In this document: in pieces, positions 13,001 to 22,812 of the stretch
How positions within the stretch are numbered: position 1 is the stretch's first letter
Layout of the letters: each line of letters begins with the position of its first letter
DNA from: Paragorgia papillata
Lineage: Eukaryota > Cnidaria > Anthozoa > Scleralcyonacea > Coralliidae
Direction of reading: 5' to 3'
Length of the DNA stretch: 64,000 nucleotides
Assembly (NCBI GenBank): GCA_035771165.1
Contig: JAWNZC010000237.1
Coordinates: forward strand, 558,001 to 622,000
Notes under the pieces: generated by a model
Told to the model about the DNA's origin: nothing
Database searches by the model: none
Seen by the model: the letters and a program-made list of their open reading frames with translations, nothing else
Made by a program: the position numbers and the translations under genes

Positions 13001-16000
13001 ACATTCGGTAATCTGAGAAAGTTACAATTGATCAAGCAAGGTGTCGAGAAGAAATGCGATTTGCAGCAAAACATTGGCTAACCAACAATTATGCAGCAGT
13101 GGCAGCAGTTACATGTGTGAGACATGTACGCTGATGTCTGCTGTGATGTCTGTATCTTCGCAGCAGTCGACAGTAGTTAGTAGCTATTGTAGTATGCCAA
13201 AGCTTACCTAGGAAAACCTAGAAAACCAAGGTACTGTAAAAGTCACGCAGTATTTATGAACGTTGCAAAACACAAAATTATCGCTATATATTGTGAGGAA
13301 GGTTATCTAAACTTAAAAACCCATCCGGAGGAAGGTTGAATACTTTTTCCAACTCTGTATTTTATTCACCTCTGCATGGGGAAGCCCTCAGACAGTATCG
13401 AATGAGTTAAAACAGCACCAAGTTCATTACATGTCAGCGAAGACATTCTTTTTGGACAAATTTCTTTGAAATAACTCTACACTACAACAGTGAAATCAAA
13501 GTAGTGTGCTGCGTAGGCAGTGTTCTCCGCTCGGAATGTTAGACCTCTACGTTCCATGTTTTGGCAGTACAGTAAAAACCCGCGTATAAGAACCTAGGTT
13601 TTTTACCAAGTTAGGCTAAAAAGGTTCTTATATTTTTGGTGTCTGCTAAGAATTTAGGCTATTTACTACGAATTTAGGGAATTTCATTAACCTTTTATTG
13701 ACAAGGTTTCCGGGAGCTCTCCCCTTGACGAGTAAAATCGTCTGGCGTTAGCCAGAGAAAAATCGTCTGGCGTTAGCCAGAGAAAAATCGTCTGGCGTTA
13801 GCCAGAGTAAAATCGTCTAAATATAACTGTATAACTGTTGTTGATAAAAGTTTATAAAATAAGGTGTCCTCTACGCACGCTGTGATTGGCTTGGCTTCGT
13901 GCATTTATAGAGTATGATGATCATGAATGACGTAACGTGACGTGACGCGAATGGCTTAGAATGGCGTCAGCTGGCGGGAAAAGCTAGCGAACTTTCAAAA
14001 CCATCCCACTTTTTGGTTTGTTTTTTCTTTCATATTTTATAAAACAAATAAAACATACCGCTCCTGTGGATATGTACTCTTATAATAAAGGTACATTTGA
14101 AGTGATTTGAACTCGAAAGAAGTGTAAACTTCTACTCAACTTCTTTCGTGTTCAAATTACGTCAAACGTGTCTTTATAAGAGGACATATACACGGAGCTT
14201 TATGTTTTATTTGTTAAATAAAGTCAACTCACTGAAACTATGTAAAGGCCTAGCCAAACGCTTTCAACATTTTATGCAACATCGTTCAATATTGTTGAAC
14301 GCATGTTGAACGAAAATTTGAACATGTTCAAATTTCGTTCAACATCATTCAACAACGTTCAACATCATTCAACAGGGTGGCCAAACGCTTTCAACATGTT
14401 GAATCACGGTTGAATTCAACAATGTTGAACGATGTTGAATGAAATGTTGAAAGCGTTTGGCCAGGCCTTAAATCTATAATCAGTATAGAGGCAATTATTT
14501 GTGTACAGTATATCAAATTCGTATATTAAAATTACAAAATATTCTGCACAGTCCGATTGCCATATAAAGACAGTTTTTATTACTTTTTCTAGATTTTTCT
14601 GATTTTCCAAACAAGAACCAAACAAGTTCCAAACAAGTTCCAGTTTTTGGGCTCAACACGTTATTATATAATGGGGGTTTAAATGTAAAAATTTTAGCCC
14701 ACAGGTTCTTAATCACGGCCGGGTTTTTCTACTATGCGGGCTTTTACTGTATAGCCAACCTTACTATATTTCGATTTGCGTCTCACTACATCAGCCTTGA
14801 TACCCTGCGAGTCAGAGCCCCTTTCCGACCTACGCAGGCTTCGGGGGAAAGTGAGCTCTGCCAACAAACTCGATATTTCTTTTTGAGCATGCGTGAACGG
14901 TTGCCAAGATACTATTTTGGGCCCAGGCTCTAACGCGTCACTTCCTATTTTCCTGCTTACGCGTGTTCGTAAACTAGAACTTGTTTGAGCAGTTTAAAAC
15001 CTGACTGACTCGCCCCAAACTTGAGGCGAAGATCGAGTTTGTTGGCAGAGCCTACTTTCCCCCGAAGCTTGCGTAGGTCGGAAAGGGGCTCTGACTCGCA
15101 GGCTGTGTTTGTCCTTTAATCAAGGCTGTATCTCACACTTATTTCGCGTCAATTCTACATCTTTATCAAAAACGGTTTTTTACGGCACAAATGAATGCAA
15201 GCAATACATATTTATTCTTTGTAAATCCATCATATAAACGTATGATTAGACTTGAAAATAATGTTGTGATGGCCTCAAAATGTCGCCTCTTAAAATAAAT
15301 GTTTTATCATTTACATTTGTGTTCATCTATACATCTACATTTTTTAATGTACTAGTGCTTATAAACCAAAATATGATATTACTGAATATGGATTCTATTT
15401 AATGTGTATAGTTGGATGCCAAGATATCATTTGATTTGAACTTTTATTTGTTGCTATATTGAAGTTTGTATTTCCAAAATGGTAACGTCTATGTTTTGGC
15501 ATAATTTGCATACGCAGTGTTCCGTTACACGAGAAATATTACCCAATTCACATGTTAATGGAATACTTGAATAGTATATATTCTGTATTTTATCATTTTT
15601 TCATTAAAATCTTCAAACGCGGTTTCAAGCAAGTAAAAAACACACACAAATGCCTACATTGACGTCATCCTCATGCATTAACATTATAGAAATACAAATC
15701 TCAATATAACAACAAATAAAAGTTCAGTCAGAAAATATTTTGGCATTCAACTATTCACTTTATATAGATAATATCTTATTTGAGTTTATAGACACTTTAA
15801 ACTACAGCTTTGTAATCTACATGCAGCCTTATCAAAACCAAAATAATTATTTCTCGATTCGCTGTTTGGTTGTTTTCTTCTCTTCAGGAAACGAACTTTT
15901 CGATTTATCCTACCCAACTTGATTTCCATGAGTCAAACATTTGCATGCGTAATCTAAAACGTTAAAAAATAAAAGTTACAAAAGCGTAGATTGCATTCAT

Positions 16001-19000
16001 GCACGTTGGTTTGATTTAGTGTACGTTAATAATTCATGAAAAGAATATATCCTTTGATTGTTAGTTTACTTTAGGGGAGCACAGGTGGCGTGTGCTGTTA
16101 GGGCGCTGCCTCTCACCAATAGTTAAGCCCAGTTGGACGGGGTTAGTACTTGGATGGGCGACCGTCTGGGAATAACCCCGTTCTCGAGCTTGCGATAGAT
16201 GCGAGTATATAGAGTTTAGTTGGTCTCTCCTGTGCTTCGAGGGTTTTTCGCCGGTTTCTCCGGTTTTCTCCCTCCGTAAAAACAAACAACACGTACATCT
16301 TAATAACTATTTCATGTATTGTAAATATATAGCTATACTTATTTATCTATTCTGCTGTACACTGTAATGCCCATTCTATCATCACGTCATGGAGAATGCG
16401 CAATATAAACCACTCATTATCATCATCGTTACCATTATTATTACTATTATTACTGTTATTACTATTATTATTACTATTATTATTATTATTATTTAGTCAG
16501 ATGAATTTTGTAATTCCAGCGCAAACTTTAGCCCAAACGTTCTGACTAGTTCTAATCCTACCTCCCAAGCAAACATATATTCATGAATTATTATTAACAA
16601 TCTAATCTATAACGTATGATTCAGGATAAGCGTAGATACAAAAGATTCAGTGGCTTGTTTGCATGTATATATAACAGTTTCAATAAAACAAGCTCTCTGA
16701 TTGGTAACAGCTATATGTTACTAGAGCGTTGATGGACGTCACAAAAAGCAATCAGAACAGCCGTCTTTCTAGTATATCCTGATCATTCGTGGTTATAAAA
16801 ACATGAATTGTATCTTGTTGTTAAAGTATTTCACCCAACAATTTTCCTCTCTTCGAAAACCCAGCCCATTTGACTAAAGATTTCCAAATTTCAGAAAAGA
16901 CAACCTCGATCTGCCATCTGCATGAATTCATAGTCAATCGAGATATGGTCTGGAAACTCGGCAAACTTCATAGCGCCTGTAATGAGCTGGGATTTTATGT
17001 TGAAGCGTACCTTACACCGTGCACATCCTTTGTTTTAGGTTTATTAATATTTAAATAGCACGGTTGAGTGATTGAACTGAAACGTGGCTATTGGACAATT
17101 CGTTCATTATACTAAAATACAATGTGTTGAGTGACCGTGCACCGTGCACAAAAAATGCATAAAGGCGAACAAAAAGATAGACCAAAGACTTTAGCTGAGT
17201 TTCCAGACCATATCTCGATTGACTATGATGAGTTCCAGTAGCTCAATGGTAAGAATCTGGCTAGTAGTCGTAATGTTGTAGGTTTGCATGAGTCCTGGAG
17301 CTCAGAGGTTTCTGATTTTAATTATTTACGACAGCTTGTACAGGAAAAACAACTGAAACTTTAACAACTTCAAGCTGAAAACATATACTAACGTGGAAAA
17401 TCAAAATTTGTTGTATAAAACAAATAAGGGAGTGTTTACACGAGGCCGGCCCGAGCTCAGGCCGGACTGATTTCGGGTCGGTTATGGTGTTTTTACTATA
17501 GATCGTTTTCATGAGTCCAGCCTGAGATTCAGTTCACGCCGGCCTAATCTCAGGTCGCAGTAGACCGAACTGAAGTACTCTCACCTCTCAAACTCAATAC
17601 GTTGTTTTAAATAGGAGATTGGTGTCAAACCCACATAAAATAATGATTCTCCGGCGATCACGAGCAATTGAATGCACAAATCTTGGAGTAACAGCAAAAT
17701 CAAGCCTATATATAGTTTCAAGGCCGGCCTCATGTAAACAAAAACCGAAACGCAAAATTCAGGCCGGTTCGAGTTCAAGCCAGCCCCATGTAAACACCCC
17801 CTAAGTTACATTTGGTCTTTATACATTGTGACGTCTTGTGTGCATGTATTAAGACACATAAAAGACGCCAGTGTACAGACACACACGTACGACGTCACAA
17901 TGTATAAAGACCAACAGTCATACCACTAAAAAAAATAGGCACGCCCAGGCGTGCATGTATCTACTGCGTTTAATGCCTATAGCTACTATGGTAAAAACAA
18001 TGATGCGACTGTGTACTTGTAACAACCTTGTATTCATAGCTGAACAAGATTCTTGACAAAATTGATGGAATTGTATAGTTGTAACAACCTTGTATTCAGA
18101 TCTAGAGCTGAACAAGATTTTTGACAAAATTGTCTACTGTATGCTCACAGGCCATGCTGTGTTTTAACTTTGATAAAGAACTCAGTCAACTCAGACTCTC
18201 AGAGTAAAGCCAGCAAGGCATAGAAGGCTAAGTGCTAACAACTCTACTCATATCTGGCATGAGTTCCAAGCCCGGACAGGTGCATGGTCAACCATTCAAA
18301 TACCAACTCAATCCAATTGGGCTTCACTCCGGTCCTCAGTGGTGAGAGGCAGTGCACTAATAGCTTGACTATTAAAGCTATGGTACTAAAAGCTATAGTC
18401 ATAAAGTATGGTAGTAAAGCTTTAAGTAGGTCAATCAAATTAACATAACTATATAACAAATCACAAAATTTGACTTAATTGACTAATTTAATACAGTATT
18501 TAAATATTTTCGTTGCAACAATCTGTCAAACAATAATGCAATCTAGTTAGAAGGTAAAGAAAATCGCTTGAAATAACAAGCATCTCGAGTATTACTGCTG
18601 TAAAATTTAATAGTGAATGAAAAAGATGTCCAGCAAATTATGTCATCAAAATTATAAGAGCAACCATACATTAATTGTTCTTCAATACATATGCATACAT
18701 GCAGAAAAAGGTACAATAAATGTTTGCACATTCATAACACAGATTTTGCATGACATTGACAGCTGCGGCACACAATTTTACTCCATTAATACTGTATATA
18801 GACTTGCCAGTTACTGCATGACATTTGACTATTTGTCATCTACATCAACAATATGTAATTTAATAGCATATTTCGCTCGTGGACTACCATAGGTTTTGGG
18901 CATTGTTGCTTGACCATGAAGCTAACTTTGTTTTCTTAGAAGAAGGTCAACCATTTCTATTCGGCAACGCACAGTCTTGTCAACCAGACATGTTGGCTAA

Positions 19001-22000
19001 TAAATTGGCTCGTCTGAATATGAAATCGTCCACGCAACGACTCGATTAATTTGCTTTCAAAAAACTTTTATCATTATTCCAACGTCTAGTACATCACAAT
19101 TAAGAATTGACTACGATTCATTACAAAAATTAGATATAGAAATGCCCTTACCCGCAAATGGCTGGTTTCTTGGACGGTTCAATTTTTGGTTTGTGTAGCA
19201 ATTTCGCGATACAGTTTCTCAGTCTTAGATAACAATGACTCTTGTATGCTACCTTGTTTTTACCACATATAGGAGTATCAAATAAACCTTCTTTATTCTT
19301 TGGACACGGAATGCAACCTTTGGGAGCTGGCAGAAGACAAAAAAGATGAAGGCGTTGTTACACGGGACGATTTTTTCGTACGCAAAGACAATTATATCTA
19401 CCTTAGCAAACCCAAAATAATAGCAAATATTTCTCTACCACGCATCTAAAGAATATAATGCTTTGACATTCAATTTAAGACCGATAGAACAATTGGCTGC
19501 CTTTAAAGTGCCACTAAGCTCAAAAATATTTTTTCGCAAATCTAAAAGCCCTTATTGAGTGAATTATGCCAGTTAATAAATTATTGGTATTGGACATTTC
19601 GTTGGTCTTCTGTAGACCACCAAAGTTGCATCTGCATGTCCCATGGCGGAGCAGGAAAGGGAATGGGTATATTCCTGGTGTTACGTCAGACAAGTCAAAC
19701 AAGAACTCCTTTGAGCTCTGTCTGGTGAATACATTGAATTTTTTGGCTTGAAAACTCATTTTCCCAACTAACGCAATGTAAAATTTCTATGTATTCAGCA
19801 GACAGAGCTCAAAGGAGTTCCTTGTTTGATTTGTCTGACGTCACACCAGGAATATACCCATTCCCTTTCCTGCTCCGCCATGGGACATGCAGATGCCAAT
19901 TTTTGCAACTTTGGTGGACTACAGAAGACCAAAGAAATGTCCAATACCAATAATTTATTCACTGGCCTAATTCACTCAATAAGGGCTTTTAGATTTGCGA
20001 AAAAAATTTTTTGAGGTTAGTGGCACTTTAAACATGAACTTCTCAAAATACCATACCCATAATATTACTTTATACTTTACTTTTTTTTTATCTTTGTAAT
20101 CTACTATATAAATCATTAAGGGGTATTGGCAATAAAAATTAAGTTTGTCTCGTTTGAAAGAACTCGTCAAATGGTATAAGACGACCTTTTACAATTTTTC
20201 TCTATCTTTCTTGTGTTTTGAAATATTTCCACCAAAGACAGCGTGCTGTCCGCCATCTTGTTGTAACATCGGGTCTCATTAACTAGAAAATTGGTGACGT
20301 CACAAGCAGGGTAAACCTGATGAAACTACTCCGTGTGTGACCAAATTTCCACGGAAGGCTTTTTAAAGGTTGTAGGTCAATTTAAAATGGAAATAGCGCA
20401 ACAAAATCGAGTTTCTATCTCTTAATGTCATAAGGTTGGCAAGATAAAAATTTCTACGGTACAGCGTTCTACGGTACGAGGATTAAAACCAACTACGACT
20501 ACAGGACGAAAAAACGAACATACAACAGCTTAACCACATTTACGGTAGCGGTAGCGTGATCTGAACCTCACTAATATTCATTCTAGGACTACGATTCATC
20601 ATTGGGAAGTCGCTAGGGTTGAAAGGGTTATCTTAATTAACCCTCTCAACGATAAATTCCCTTTATTGTTTTACTGTCTGAGGGGTCGTTCATGAGGCGG
20701 GCTGATTTTATGTCACGGAAATCTTTCTTTGACTACAAAAAGGAATTTTATTATATGCACGGATTACTTCCGGTAAAATCACGCGCTGTGATTGGTTGCT
20801 GAAGGGGCGAGATTTCTCCGTAATGCCCACGGGCATTATGAAAATTGTTAATGCCCTACGATTGGAAACAAAAAAAAAATCCTAATAAGAAACGTTTACT
20901 GCCGAAAAACGGCGAAAATAGATGAAATAGACGACGATGAACATTATAAAAGTAAATTATATTATCCAGACGAGAAAGAAACAGAAGAAAATAACGCTAG
21001 TTCGGTGTTTTGACGAAGTTAAAGCAAGCGAAGACCAAGAAATACAAGATTGATTTTGAAATAAAAAGTGCCATATAATAAACTACTTTAATAACTTCGA
21101 CCGTTCGGTCTTTACGGTAAAATATTAAACCTCGGTCTTGAGCGTATTAACCTCGCTATCGCTCGGTCAATACAGCAAGACCTCGGTTTAATATTTTACC
21201 GTAATATAAAGACCTCACTCTCCGTTATTAAGTAGTTAATAATATACTCCGTGTGCTATACCTACAGAAACACAAACCCAATCTTGCTTCGTTATGTGAT
21301 TTTGCTTTTCTCAAATAGTCGTAATAAGATTTTCGCGACATAAAATCAGCTCGGTAACTGGGATAGCCCGCCTCATATGAACGGCCCCCTACGCTAGACA
21401 AATTTACTCGTCAAAGAGAAGAACCCTCAGACCCCGTTTACACTAGAGCAAACGTTTTCGGATTCGTGACGAATCTGGAACGTTTTAGTACCGGATTCGT
21501 TTTGCCGTTTAACACAAAAGAATGAATCCGGAATAAAAACTTTCCGGTTTAATCACATATTCGGAGATTTAGAATCCGGAAAAAAATGTAGAAACTTCGT
21601 ATCCGAATACTTTTGAATCCGAGACAATACGTGGTGTGAACGGTTATTCCGATGAATTCGGATGCTCTTCCGCTCGTAGTCCTGTGAGGTTGCGGTGGAA
21701 CCACCATGGTCAACATATTAACTGAATTAAAGGAATTCCGAGTTTAGTGTAAAGGGCCGAATCTGCGAATACTGTTGTAGTGTAAACGCCTAACGAATCC
21801 GAATACTCGGTACGAAGTGAATCCGGAAACATTTACGAATCCGGAAACTTTTGCTCTAGTGTAAATGTAATCTCAGACATCCTCAGAGGCGCAGCAATAG
21901 GTTAATCCTAATTAAGAACGATATAGTGTATATTTATAATGAGCAATATAGACAATATACTATTCAAATACACTAACCTTTCTCGCCCCAAAACGTATCT

Positions 22001-22080
22001 TGTTTATGGCCCGTGACGAACACAAAAGAACACGCCAAGACTAAAATAATTCGGGCATCAAACCACAAACGGCTCATCAT
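2032..22080 (-). CDS. Secreted Kazal / beta-rich domain / PAN mosaic protein, 4 exons (reconstructed)
   Basis: Joined exons, in transcript order: 22080-21978, 19326-19152, 3684-3248, 2288-2032. Lengths 103+175+437+257 = 972 nt, which is 323 codons plus stop with every junction in phase (1, 2, 1). Domains in order: signal peptide (about residues 1-24), a Kazal-type six-cysteine module (about 38-92), a beta-rich extracellular domain of about 145 residues of a kind I recall from marine-invertebrate secreted proteins, and a C-terminal PAN/apple domain (about 245-320) ending in TAA. The protein should be exported; Kazal modules often inhibit serine proteases and PAN modules bind protein or sugar, but no specific role is claimed. 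What is seen: open frames, splice sites, cysteine spacing. What is inferred: that the four exons form one transcript across introns of 2.65, 15.5 and 0.96 kb. The two C-terminal exons are the firmest pair; an extra exon inside the 15.5 kb intron cannot be excluded. Confidence 0.6.
2636..2843. repeat. (CTCTA)n microsatellite, ~40 units
   Basis: Nearly pure 5-bp repeat inside a longer pyrimidine-rich tract (2340-2875), in the last intron of the Kazal/PAN gene. All overlapping ORFs are repeat translations. Confidence 0.95.
3248..3684 (-). CDS. Beta-rich extracellular domain exon
   Basis: One exon of 437 nt, 145 whole codons. The acceptor at 3685 (ending TTGCCCAG) gives the phase-2 entry that matches the Kazal exon; an alternative acceptor at 3701 (CTCTATAG) would need a phase-1 partner. 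The donor GTATGC is at 3247. Visible landmarks: LTCDGEAMYVYVDGNQI at the start, a QRWVCSN segment, WNATAFVDSSWPSAVVY in the middle and EAQWIGTG near the end. I recall this pattern from cnidarian and mollusc extracellular proteins as an unnamed beta-sandwich-like domain; that resemblance is from memory. Two N-glycosylation sequons (NAT, NST) fit an extracellular location. Confidence 0.6.
3783..4053. repeat. (GTCT)n and (TG)n microsatellite
   Basis: TGTG blocks followed by two long (GTCT)n runs split by GGATAACGGT at 3977-3986. Confidence 0.95.
4234..4684. mobile_element. Inverted-repeat element, GGGCTGTTTACATGG termini
   Basis: AAGGGCTGTTTACATGGGAG... to ...TTCCATGTAAACAGCCCCT, with GCGGGACGA / CGTCCCGC words in both halves. 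Confidence 0.65.
4740..5010. repeat. Tandem ~120-bp repeat, 2-3 units
   Basis: AAAGTTCGGAGAAAAATGTA recurs at about 4740, 4859 and 4985 with ATACTACATGTTCTCAGAGA. Confidence 0.8.
5690..6165. repeat. AT-rich microsatellite region with TATCGCCTCG palindrome
   Basis: (AT)n at 5695-5717 and 6000-6016, and a palindrome AAACACTCGGCTATCGCCTC (5932-5960) flanked by GGGCTTTATCGG / CCGATAAAGCCC. Related sequence at 58940-59035. No gene seen. Confidence 0.7.
6437..6715. mobile_element. Inverted-repeat element, ~45-bp termini
   Basis: AAAGCCCTAATCAAACGAGA at left and TCTCGTTTGATTAGGGCTTT at right with CAAGTTGGCAGTCAC inside each arm; the interior has a tandem pair of a ~57-bp unit (CCGCTATCTCAGCCAGCCG). 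Confidence 0.65.
7607..7920. mobile_element. GCCGGCCTCATGTAAACA element, copy 1 (partial)
   Basis: Contains TGCCGGACTGATTTCGGGTC and GGCCGGCCTCATGTAAACAC; homologous to 17430-17805 in the same orientation. Confidence 0.55.
8048..8207. mobile_element. ACAGTAAAAACCCGC inverted-repeat element
   Basis: TACAGTAAAAACCCGCTAAC ... TTAGCGGGTTTTTACTGTA with GGTTCTTATA words. Related termini occur at 13567 and 14748, spanning a composite region. Confidence 0.6.
8717..8793 (-). repeat. tRNA-like relic, minus strand
   Basis: Minus strand reads GGGCTCACTAGATTAACTGG ... CGAACTCGAATCTCGTTCGA; B-box-like arm present, acceptor stem imperfect. Confidence 0.35.
9665..10085. repeat. AATAGAATGCA-type satellite, part 1
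   Basis: Degenerate 5/10-bp repeats (AATAGAATTC, AATACAATAC). Continues after a foldback at 10455-10556. Confidence 0.9.
10087..10455. mobile_element. Foldback element inside the pentamer satellite
   Basis: Arms with AACAAATAGATTCCATTTT, TGTCTGTTCAGTTATAGATG and GTTCTTACCACGTTGTGACG (10263-10450) interrupt the AATAG satellite. The 127-codon frame at 10087 reads through it and is not a gene. Confidence 0.6.
10560..10765. mobile_element. Foldback element inside the pentamer satellite, second
   Basis: Arms GAAAATGGCCGCCCGTGTTT, GATGCAAACACGAGAGTGAG / CTCACTCGAGTGTTTGCATC. Confidence 0.55.
10860..11620. repeat. AATACAATAG satellite, part 2, with 180-bp higher-order repeat
   Basis: 10860-11215 is degenerate pentamer repeat. 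11221-11580 consists of two nearly identical 180-bp blocks, each one 44-bp plus four 34-bp units around GAATATACACAATGGAATAC. Minus-strand ORFs of up to 259 codons here are repeat translations (YSIVFYCI). Confidence 0.9.
12908..13357. mobile_element. Non-autonomous hAT element, copy 2 (inverted relative to copy 1)
   Basis: Same element as at 1223, opposite orientation, 450 bp, with 8-bp duplication TATTTTAT (12900-12907, 13358-13365). It is inserted in a repeat that reads CACTGGACTATTTTATTCACC when restored. Lies within the 15.5 kb intron of the Kazal/PAN gene. Confidence 0.85.
13735..13818. repeat. 24-bp tandem repeat (x3) derived from a dispersed repeat
   Basis: AAAATCGTCTGGCGTTAGCC plus AGAG repeated three times. 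The same sequence occurs singly at 250, 3155, 21400, 34770 and 46965 next to TCGTCAAGGGGAGA-like sequence. Confidence 0.9.
14243..14470. mobile_element. GTTGAAC-word inverted-repeat element
   Basis: Ends TAAAGGCCTAGCCAAACGC and GCGTTTGGCCAGGCCTTA; the body repeats GTTCAAC, GTTGAAC and CATTCAAC. About 228 bp, no coding capacity. Confidence 0.7.
14808..15103. mobile_element. TACCCTGCGAG-family inverted-repeat element, diverged copy
   Basis: Starts TACCCTGCGAGTCAGAGCC and ends with GGCTCTGACTCGCAGG; arms of about 80 bp include AAACTCGAT and the GCGTAGGTCGGAAAGGGGCT segment. Termini relate it to the element at 50100. A 9-bp duplication is not evident, and an outer inverted pair CAGCCTTGAT/ATCAAGGCTG flanks it. 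Confidence 0.6.
16074..16300 (+). mobile_element. 5S-rRNA-derived SINE, copy 1
   Basis: The stretch AGTTAAGCCCAGTTGGACGG then GGTTAGTACTTGGATGGGCG then CGTCTGGGAATAACC corresponds to the 3' half of 5S rRNA including the box A, intermediate and box C promoter elements. Head GGGGAGCACAGGTGGCGTG and tail GTGCTTCGAGGGTTTTTCGC are shared with the other copies. This head-tail structure defines the SINE3 (5S-derived) class. Confidence 0.85.
16425..16495. repeat. (ATT)n microsatellite
   Basis: ATTATTACTATTATTACTGT and variants directly after the 5S SINE tail. Confidence 0.9.
17232..17301 (+). repeat. tRNA-like relic
   Basis: Full seven-pair acceptor GTTCCAG/CTGGAGC and box A-like TAGCTCAATGGT, but D stem and T arm are broken. 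Confidence 0.45.
17430..17805. mobile_element. GCCGGCCTCATGTAAACA element, copy 2
   Basis: GGGAGTGTTTACACGAGGCC... to ...GCCCCATGTAAACACCCCC, with the same order of blocks as the 7.6 kb copy (GATTTCGGGTCGGTT, TTTATGAGTCC-like, AAAACCGAAACGC). Confidence 0.65.
18265..18362 (-). mobile_element. 5S-rRNA-derived SINE, copy 5, head and centre only, strongly diverged
   Basis: Inverted sequence CCAATTGGGCTTCACTCC, GGTGAGAGGCAGTGCACTAA and GGTCAACCATTCAAATACCA matches the 5S portion of the family with many substitutions; no tail found. Confidence 0.5.
19152..19326 (-). CDS. Kazal-domain exon
   Basis: Bounded by a strong acceptor (pyrimidine-rich, ending CTGCCAG) at 19327 and a GTAAGG donor at 19151, entering in phase 1 and leaving in phase 2. 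The 57 whole codons contain six cysteines in Kazal order: GCIPC, then TPICG, then ten residues to SHC, six to RNC, and a last AIC. The CGKNKVAYKSHC segment corresponds to the family's C-G-x-x-x-x-x-Y-x-x-x-C core. This exon is too short to appear as an ATG-initiated ORF. Confidence 0.65.
19503..20032. mobile_element. T2-like foldback element with ~235-bp arms
   Basis: TTAAAGTGCCACTAAGCTC... to ...GGTTAGTGGCACTTTAA; the two arms are long and nearly complementary (for example CCAATACCAATAATTTATT). Both arm-encoded ORFs are mirror images and not genes. It lies in the first intron region next to the Kazal exon. Confidence 0.65.
20110..20460 (+). mobile_element. Half copy of the 37.8-kb T2-like foldback
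   Basis: TTAAGGGGTATTGGCAATAA followed by sequence matching an arm of the 37773-38969 element, including CGTGCTGTCCGCCATCTTG and CAGGGTAAACCTGATGAAAC, but with no opposite terminus. Confidence 0.6.
20683..21395. mobile_element. Inverted-repeat element, GGGGTCGTTCATGAGGCGGG termini
   Basis: Left GAGGGGTCGTTCATGAGGCG, right GCCTCATATGAACGGCCCCC; contains a nested palindrome 21088-21242 (TATTAAACCTCGGTCTTGAG / CAAGACCTCGGTTTAATA). Confidence 0.6.
21433..21872. mobile_element. Inverted-repeat element, CGTTTACACTAGAGC termini
   Basis: CCCGTTTACACTAGAGCAAA... to ...TTTGCTCTAGTGTAAATG; the body is built from GAATCCGGA / TCCGGATTC words. Confidence 0.65.
21978..22080 (-). CDS. First exon with signal peptide
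   Basis: On the minus strand two tandem ATG codons (22080 and 22077) open a frame of 34 codons with a basic residue, then a hydrophobic run (IILVLACSFVFV) and a likely cleavage near VTG/HKQ, followed by a GTTAGT donor at 21977. It ends in phase 1. No stop lies between the ATG and the donor. Membership in the Kazal/PAN gene rests on phase agreement (phase 1 to the Kazal exon) and orientation. Confidence 0.55.
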
Positions 22081-22664
22081 GATAATATACTCACACACGA
22101 TTACCAATACCTTGGTAAGAATACTACACGATTCGGTCGAGATTGAGATTAAAATTAAAGGGCGCTGTTTTGAAAGCGAACAAAGAGTTTAAAATCAACA
22201 AGAACATGGAAATCATAAATAGTTAATAACTTCACCAGTTGTCGCGATCAGCGAGAACAGAATTAGCCACAGAATTGACAACCAGTAATTGTTACTATGA
22301 CAACCGGCAACGTGTGCACCAATCAGTGCTGTAACGAGTCATCGAGAAGCTAAGTCATGAGTCGGAGTCGAATTGAGTAACTTGGGTGTCGAAGGGCAAG
22401 CCGAGTCGAATCAATGGCTCAACACGATTCGAGTCAGTCAAGTTGATCGAGTTAACTTAAGTCGCGCAAACTTTGTTACAAGGCTGACCACAAATTACCG
22501 TTAAAAAGTGGAAGTCCGCGACGCCGAATTAAGAGGTTCAGTCAGCATATTGTCTTTTGATATCCTGGATATTTCGTGTTTCTGTGGAAAACTAGTGATT
22601 GATTACTCAGTACCGAAAGACTAAATCATAGTCAAGCCTAGAAGTCGCGAGTATTTTTATCAAA

Positions 22665-22812
22665 GATTAAAGAGAAAGAAAGGGGAAAAAATGAAAAAAG
22701 GAAAGGAAGGGATAAAAAGAGGAAAAAAGAAAAAGAAAAATAAGAAAGAAAAAAAAAAGGAAAAGAAAAGAAAAAGAAAATAATAAAACGGAAAGTAAAG
22801 GAAAGGAAAAGG
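22665..22812. repeat. Purine-rich tract (GAAAA/GGAAA)
   Basis: About 148 bases nearly all A and G; opposite-strand ORF is low complexity. Confidence 0.85.
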
